A stretch of 64,000 bases of DNA, from contig OY727101.1 in the NCBI GenBank assembly GCA_963402885.1, positions 12,224,917-12,288,916 on the forward strand. Reading direction: 5' to 3'. The notes beneath the pieces were generated by a model that saw only the letters and a list, made by a program, of their open reading frames with translations, was not told the origin of the DNA and did no database searches. Below, one piece after another: positions 61,437 to 64,000 of this stretch (its first letter is position 1; each line of letters opens with the position of its first letter). This stretch comes from Antedon bifida. Taxonomy: Eukaryota; Echinodermata; Crinoidea; Comatulida; Antedonidae. A program made the translations under genes and the position numbers.

Positions 61437-61603
61437 GTTTTTTTTTTAACTTTATGGTGAAAAGTACTGTATACGTAATATGACATACAGTATATCTCGT
61501 TTTTTTTAATACTTATTTTCTGGAATCGTTTTGCTTATTACCATATTTATTTGTCATTAAATAGGTTAAAAAACTTTATGTAACCCACATTGTTGCTTTA
61601 CGT

Positions 61604-61676
61604 GGTTTCGTAGTGTAATGGTTATCACGTCTGCTTTACACGCAGAAGGTCCCCGGTTCGAGCTCTGGCGGAACAT
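61604..61676 (+). tRNA. tRNA-Val (TAC)
   Basis: GAGCTCTGGCG breaks T-stem pairs. Confidence 0.65.
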
Positions 61677-61879
61677 GTTTTTTAAACTTTATGGTGAAAT
61701 GTACTGTATACGCAATATGATATACAGTATATCTTATTTTTTTAAATAGGCGAACTTATTTTGTGGAATCAGTCATTATCAATTGTACAATGTTTATTTG
61801 GCTTTGTGCTTATTACCATATTTATTTGTCATTTAAATGGGTTAAAAAACTTTGTGTAACCCACATTGTTGCTGTAAAT

Positions 61880-61915
61880 GGTTTCGTGGTGTAGTGGTTA
61901 TCACGTCTGCTTTAT
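61880..61915 (+). pseudogene. tRNA-Val 5' half
   Basis: GGTTTCGTGGTG to CTGCTTTA, then a T-run and minisatellite; 3' half missing. Confidence 0.85.
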
Positions 61916-61934
61916 TTTTTTTTGCTTTTAAAAT

Positions 61935-62041
61935 TAGGTATTCAACATGTTTACCAATAATGTGCTTAGGTATTCAGTATGTTTACCAATATGTGCTTAG
62001 GTATTCGACATGTTTACCAATATGTGCTTAGGTATTCAACC
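61935..62041. repeat. Minisatellite block
   Basis: About 3-4 units. Confidence 0.87.
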
Positions 62042-62199
62042 AGTTTGATTATATCAATCAGCCATTATTGATTATATATTTCTTTTAAGACTTACCGTCC
62101 TAACTTTAAATTTTCGTTTATTTTTGTGTTTTTTTTTTATAAATTTGTTTTATTAAGAAATCACAATTATGTAACCCACAGCGTTATCTTATTAGCAGC

Positions 62200-62272
62200 G
62201 GCTTCGTAGTGTAGTGGTTATCACGTCTGCTTAACACGCAGAAGGTCCCCGGTTCGAGCCCGGGCGAAACCT
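62200..62272 (+). tRNA. tRNA-Val (AAC)
   Basis: 73 nt, GGCTTCG/CGAAACC. Confidence 0.87.
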
Positions 62273-62439
62273 GTTTTTTTTTTAACTTTATGGTGAAAAG
62301 TACTGTATACGTAATATGACATACAGTATATCTCGTTTTTTTTAATACTTATTTTCTGGAATCGTTTTGCTTATTACCATATTTATTTGTCATTAAATAG
62401 GTTAAAAAACTTTATGTAACCCACATTGTTGCTGTACGT

Positions 62440-62512
62440 GGTTTCGTAGTGTAGTTGTTATCACGTCTGCTTTACACGCAGAAGGTCCCCGGTTCGAGCT
62501 CTGGCGGAACAT
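62440..62512 (+). tRNA. tRNA-Val (TAC), diverged
   Basis: GTAGTTGTTA in the A box and GAGCTCTGGCG in the T arm. Confidence 0.62.
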
Positions 62513-62580
62513 GTTTTTTTGATTAATTGTGTTTTTTTTATTGAAAAATATATCTTTAAAATTATTATTTAAAAACTTAA

Positions 62581-63127
62581 AGATGTATTGTCCCTTGAAA
62601 CACAAAAAAATGAAGGTCAGAATATTCTAAATTTAAATTGGCCATATCAAAGTAATGTTAAAGTTATTCACTTTAAGTCGAAAATTCGAGCCAAAAACAA
62701 CAATTTTACGTAATTAACAGCTAAATTAACTTGATTACATTTCTTCTGGAAAATCATCGCGAGCGAAAGTAAACAAAGATTTCAAACCATGATTATACAT
62801 TATGCATGATGCTAATTAGGATTGTTTACAACTCGTCACGGTTGAGAAGGTGTTTTCACACAGATCGCGAGGAAGTTTTATGAATATGCATACAGAGTAG
62901 CCAAATAAGCGCGTTGCATTATGAGATATGTTTTGATCGAAAACTTTGACTGGAAGTCAAAGTTATTTTTTGAACCAAAAAACGTCTGTATTTCAGTTAA
63001 ATGATTTTTTTTTCGACTAATTTTTGGTGAAAGTTAATAACTATTATGATACTTCAAAATGACCCACTTTTTTTCAAAATCTTTTATTTTTTATTTTTTT
63101 GGAATTTGACAAAGGGACAATACATCT
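62581..63127. mobile_element. Short TTAA-flanked transposon, intact copy
   Basis: 547 bp with inverted ends AGATGTATTGTCCCT and AGGGACAATACATCT and TTAA on both sides (62577-62580, 63128-63131). It splits a Val spacer (AAAACTT...ATTTACTGATT) that is whole elsewhere. No coding sequence. TTAA flanks suit a piggyBac-type source, TA flanks a mariner-type one; I cannot decide. Confidence 0.85.
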
Positions 63128-63162
63128 TTAATTTACTGATTTTGCGTTATGGTAGTATAACA

Positions 63163-63235
63163 GGCTTCGTAGTGTAGTGGTTACCACGTCTTCTTAACAC
63201 GCAGAAGGTCCCCGGTTCGAGCCCGGGCGAAACCT
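63163..63235 (+). tRNA. tRNA-Val (AAC), diverged
   Basis: GGTTACCACG and GTCTTCTTAAC: one anticodon-stem mismatch. Confidence 0.68.
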
Positions 63236-63438
63236 ATTTTTTAAACTTTATGGTGAAATGTACTGTATACGCAATATGATATACAGTATATCTTATTTTT
63301 TTAAATAGGCGAACTTATTTTGTGGAATCAGTCATTATCAATTTTACAATGTTTATTTGGCTTTGTGCTTATTACCATATTTATTTGTCATTTAAATGGG
63401 TTAAAAAACTTTGTGTAACCCACATTGTTGCTGTAAAT

Positions 63439-63474
63439 GGTTTCGTGGTGTAGTGGTTATCACGTCTGCTTTAT
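63439..63474 (+). pseudogene. tRNA-Val 5' half
   Basis: Same truncation after CTGCTTTA as at 61880, so it was copied with its surroundings. Confidence 0.85.
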
Positions 63475-63493
63475 TTTTTTTTGCTTTTAAAAT

Positions 63494-63681
63494 TAGGTAT
63501 TCAACATGTTTACCAATAATGTGCTTAGGTATTCAGTATGTTTACCAATATGTGCTTAGGTTCTAAACATGTTTACCAATAATGTGCTTAGGTATTAAAC
63601 ATGTTTACCAATAATGTGCTTAGGTATTAAACATGTTTACCAATAATTTGCTTAGGTATTCATCATGCTTACCAATATGTA
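63494..63681. repeat. Minisatellite block
   Basis: About 6 units; last block of the window. Confidence 0.88.
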
Positions 63682-63769
63682 CCCGCGATATCTCAGTTGG
63701 TAGAGCGGAGGACTGTAGAGTTAATTAATTGGTATCCCTAGGTCGCTGGTTCAAATCCGGCTTGAGGGA
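63682..63769 (+). tRNA. tRNA-Tyr (GTA), diverged
   Basis: CCCGCGATATCTCAG start and TTGAGGG end: acceptor and A-box changes at the array edge. Confidence 0.6.
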
Positions 63770-63877
63770 ACATTTTATTCCCATTTTCCGTTGTTTTCAA
63801 TTGATAATGAATTTGTAACAGATTTTACAGTGTCAGGATAACTTATCCATTCTTGACATGACATGAAATAAAATAGT

Positions 63878-63897
63878 TTCCCACACCGGGAATCGAA
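63878..63897 (-). pseudogene. tRNA-Glu 3' fragment at the array end
   Basis: Only the 3' acceptor strand and T stem remain before the sequence becomes unrelated. Confidence 0.82.
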
Positions 63898-64000
63898 TTT
63901 ATATGTATCTTCATTTTATTATTTTCTTCGGCTCATTATAAATTTTTTTGATCAATCAATTCAGTAAAATCAGGAATCACCTCTGAGAGGTTATGCTGGA
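63898..64000. other. Right flank, nothing recognised
   Basis: About 100 bp of AT-rich sequence with no match to the array units. Confidence 0.5.

Larger units (their letters stand above)
33465..63897. repeat. tRNA-Tyr/Glu/Val and minisatellite array (right block)
   Basis: About 30.4 kb of nested direct repeats. A typical unit is up to four tRNA-Val(+), a 29/32-bp minisatellite block, tRNA-Tyr(+), tRNA-Glu(-), a truncated Tyr 5' exon joined to a second minisatellite block, and the next Val set. 588-589 bp Tyr-Glu modules repeat at 41048, 41637, 42225 and at 45871, 46460. Confidence 0.93.

Noticed and set aside
9318..63897. CRISPR-like array
   Set aside because: Repeats are whole tRNA genes with conserved, not unique, spacers; there are no cas genes and the DNA is eukaryotic.
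9318..63897. tRNA-derived SINE family
   Set aside because: Units are tandem, keep full cloverleaves, introns and terminators, and lack A-rich tails and target duplications.

Overview
This is eukaryotic, animal-type DNA that is very poor in protein genes. Three things point to an animal: intron-containing tRNA-Tyr genes with the intron one base after the GTA anticodon, tRNA bodies close to animal Glu, Tyr and Val genes, and both LTR and non-LTR retrotransposons. AT-rich spacers full of AGGCCTA-type palindromes and a broken multicopy invertebrate-type gene suggest a marine invertebrate, perhaps an echinoderm or hemichordate; that placement is a guess.

Region 1 (1-9317) is the left edge. A 29-bp tandem repeat built from the array's own spacer is followed by a short inverted-repeat transposon flanked by TTAA. 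Between the two halves of that transposon lie a Ty3/gypsy-type LTR retrotransposon (minus strand, identical 132-bp LTRs, 1313-residue gag-pol frame) and, directly next to it, a non-LTR retrotransposon (plus strand, endonuclease plus reverse transcriptase). An uninterrupted 547-bp copy of the same short transposon sits at 62581-63127.

Region 2 (9318-29849) is a dense tRNA array. Plus-strand tRNA-Tyr(GTA) genes face minus-strand tRNA-Glu genes, with anticodons CTC and TTC arranged in a regular order. Modules are about 745 bp, or 745 bp plus one or more extra 320-bp submodules. Each submodule carries only the 3' exon of tRNA-Tyr and one tRNA-Glu.

Region 3 (29850-33464) interrupts the array and holds a frameshifted minus-strand gene relic.

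Region 4 (33465-63897) resumes the array with a third family, tRNA-Val (AAC, TAC and two CAC), mixed with Tyr (15-nt intron) and Glu genes and with 28 blocks of a 29/32-bp minisatellite. Many minisatellite blocks start inside a truncated tRNA-Tyr 5' exon. A 0.73-0.76 kb element of unknown type is present three times at the same place in a larger repeat. The array ends in a truncated tRNA-Glu near 63897.

By hand I count 76 full-length tRNA-Glu (39 TTC, 36 CTC, one with anticodon TTT), 39 two-exon tRNA-Tyr plus one clear relic, 43 full-length tRNA-Val (23 AAC, 18 TAC, 2 CAC), 8 shortened Val copies, 42 Tyr 3'-exon fragments and 16 short Tyr 5'-exon fragments. Which copies are transcribed cannot be told from sequence. 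The lone UUU-anticodon tRNA-Glu, the lone half-tRNAs and the strict module lengths are the points most worth following up.
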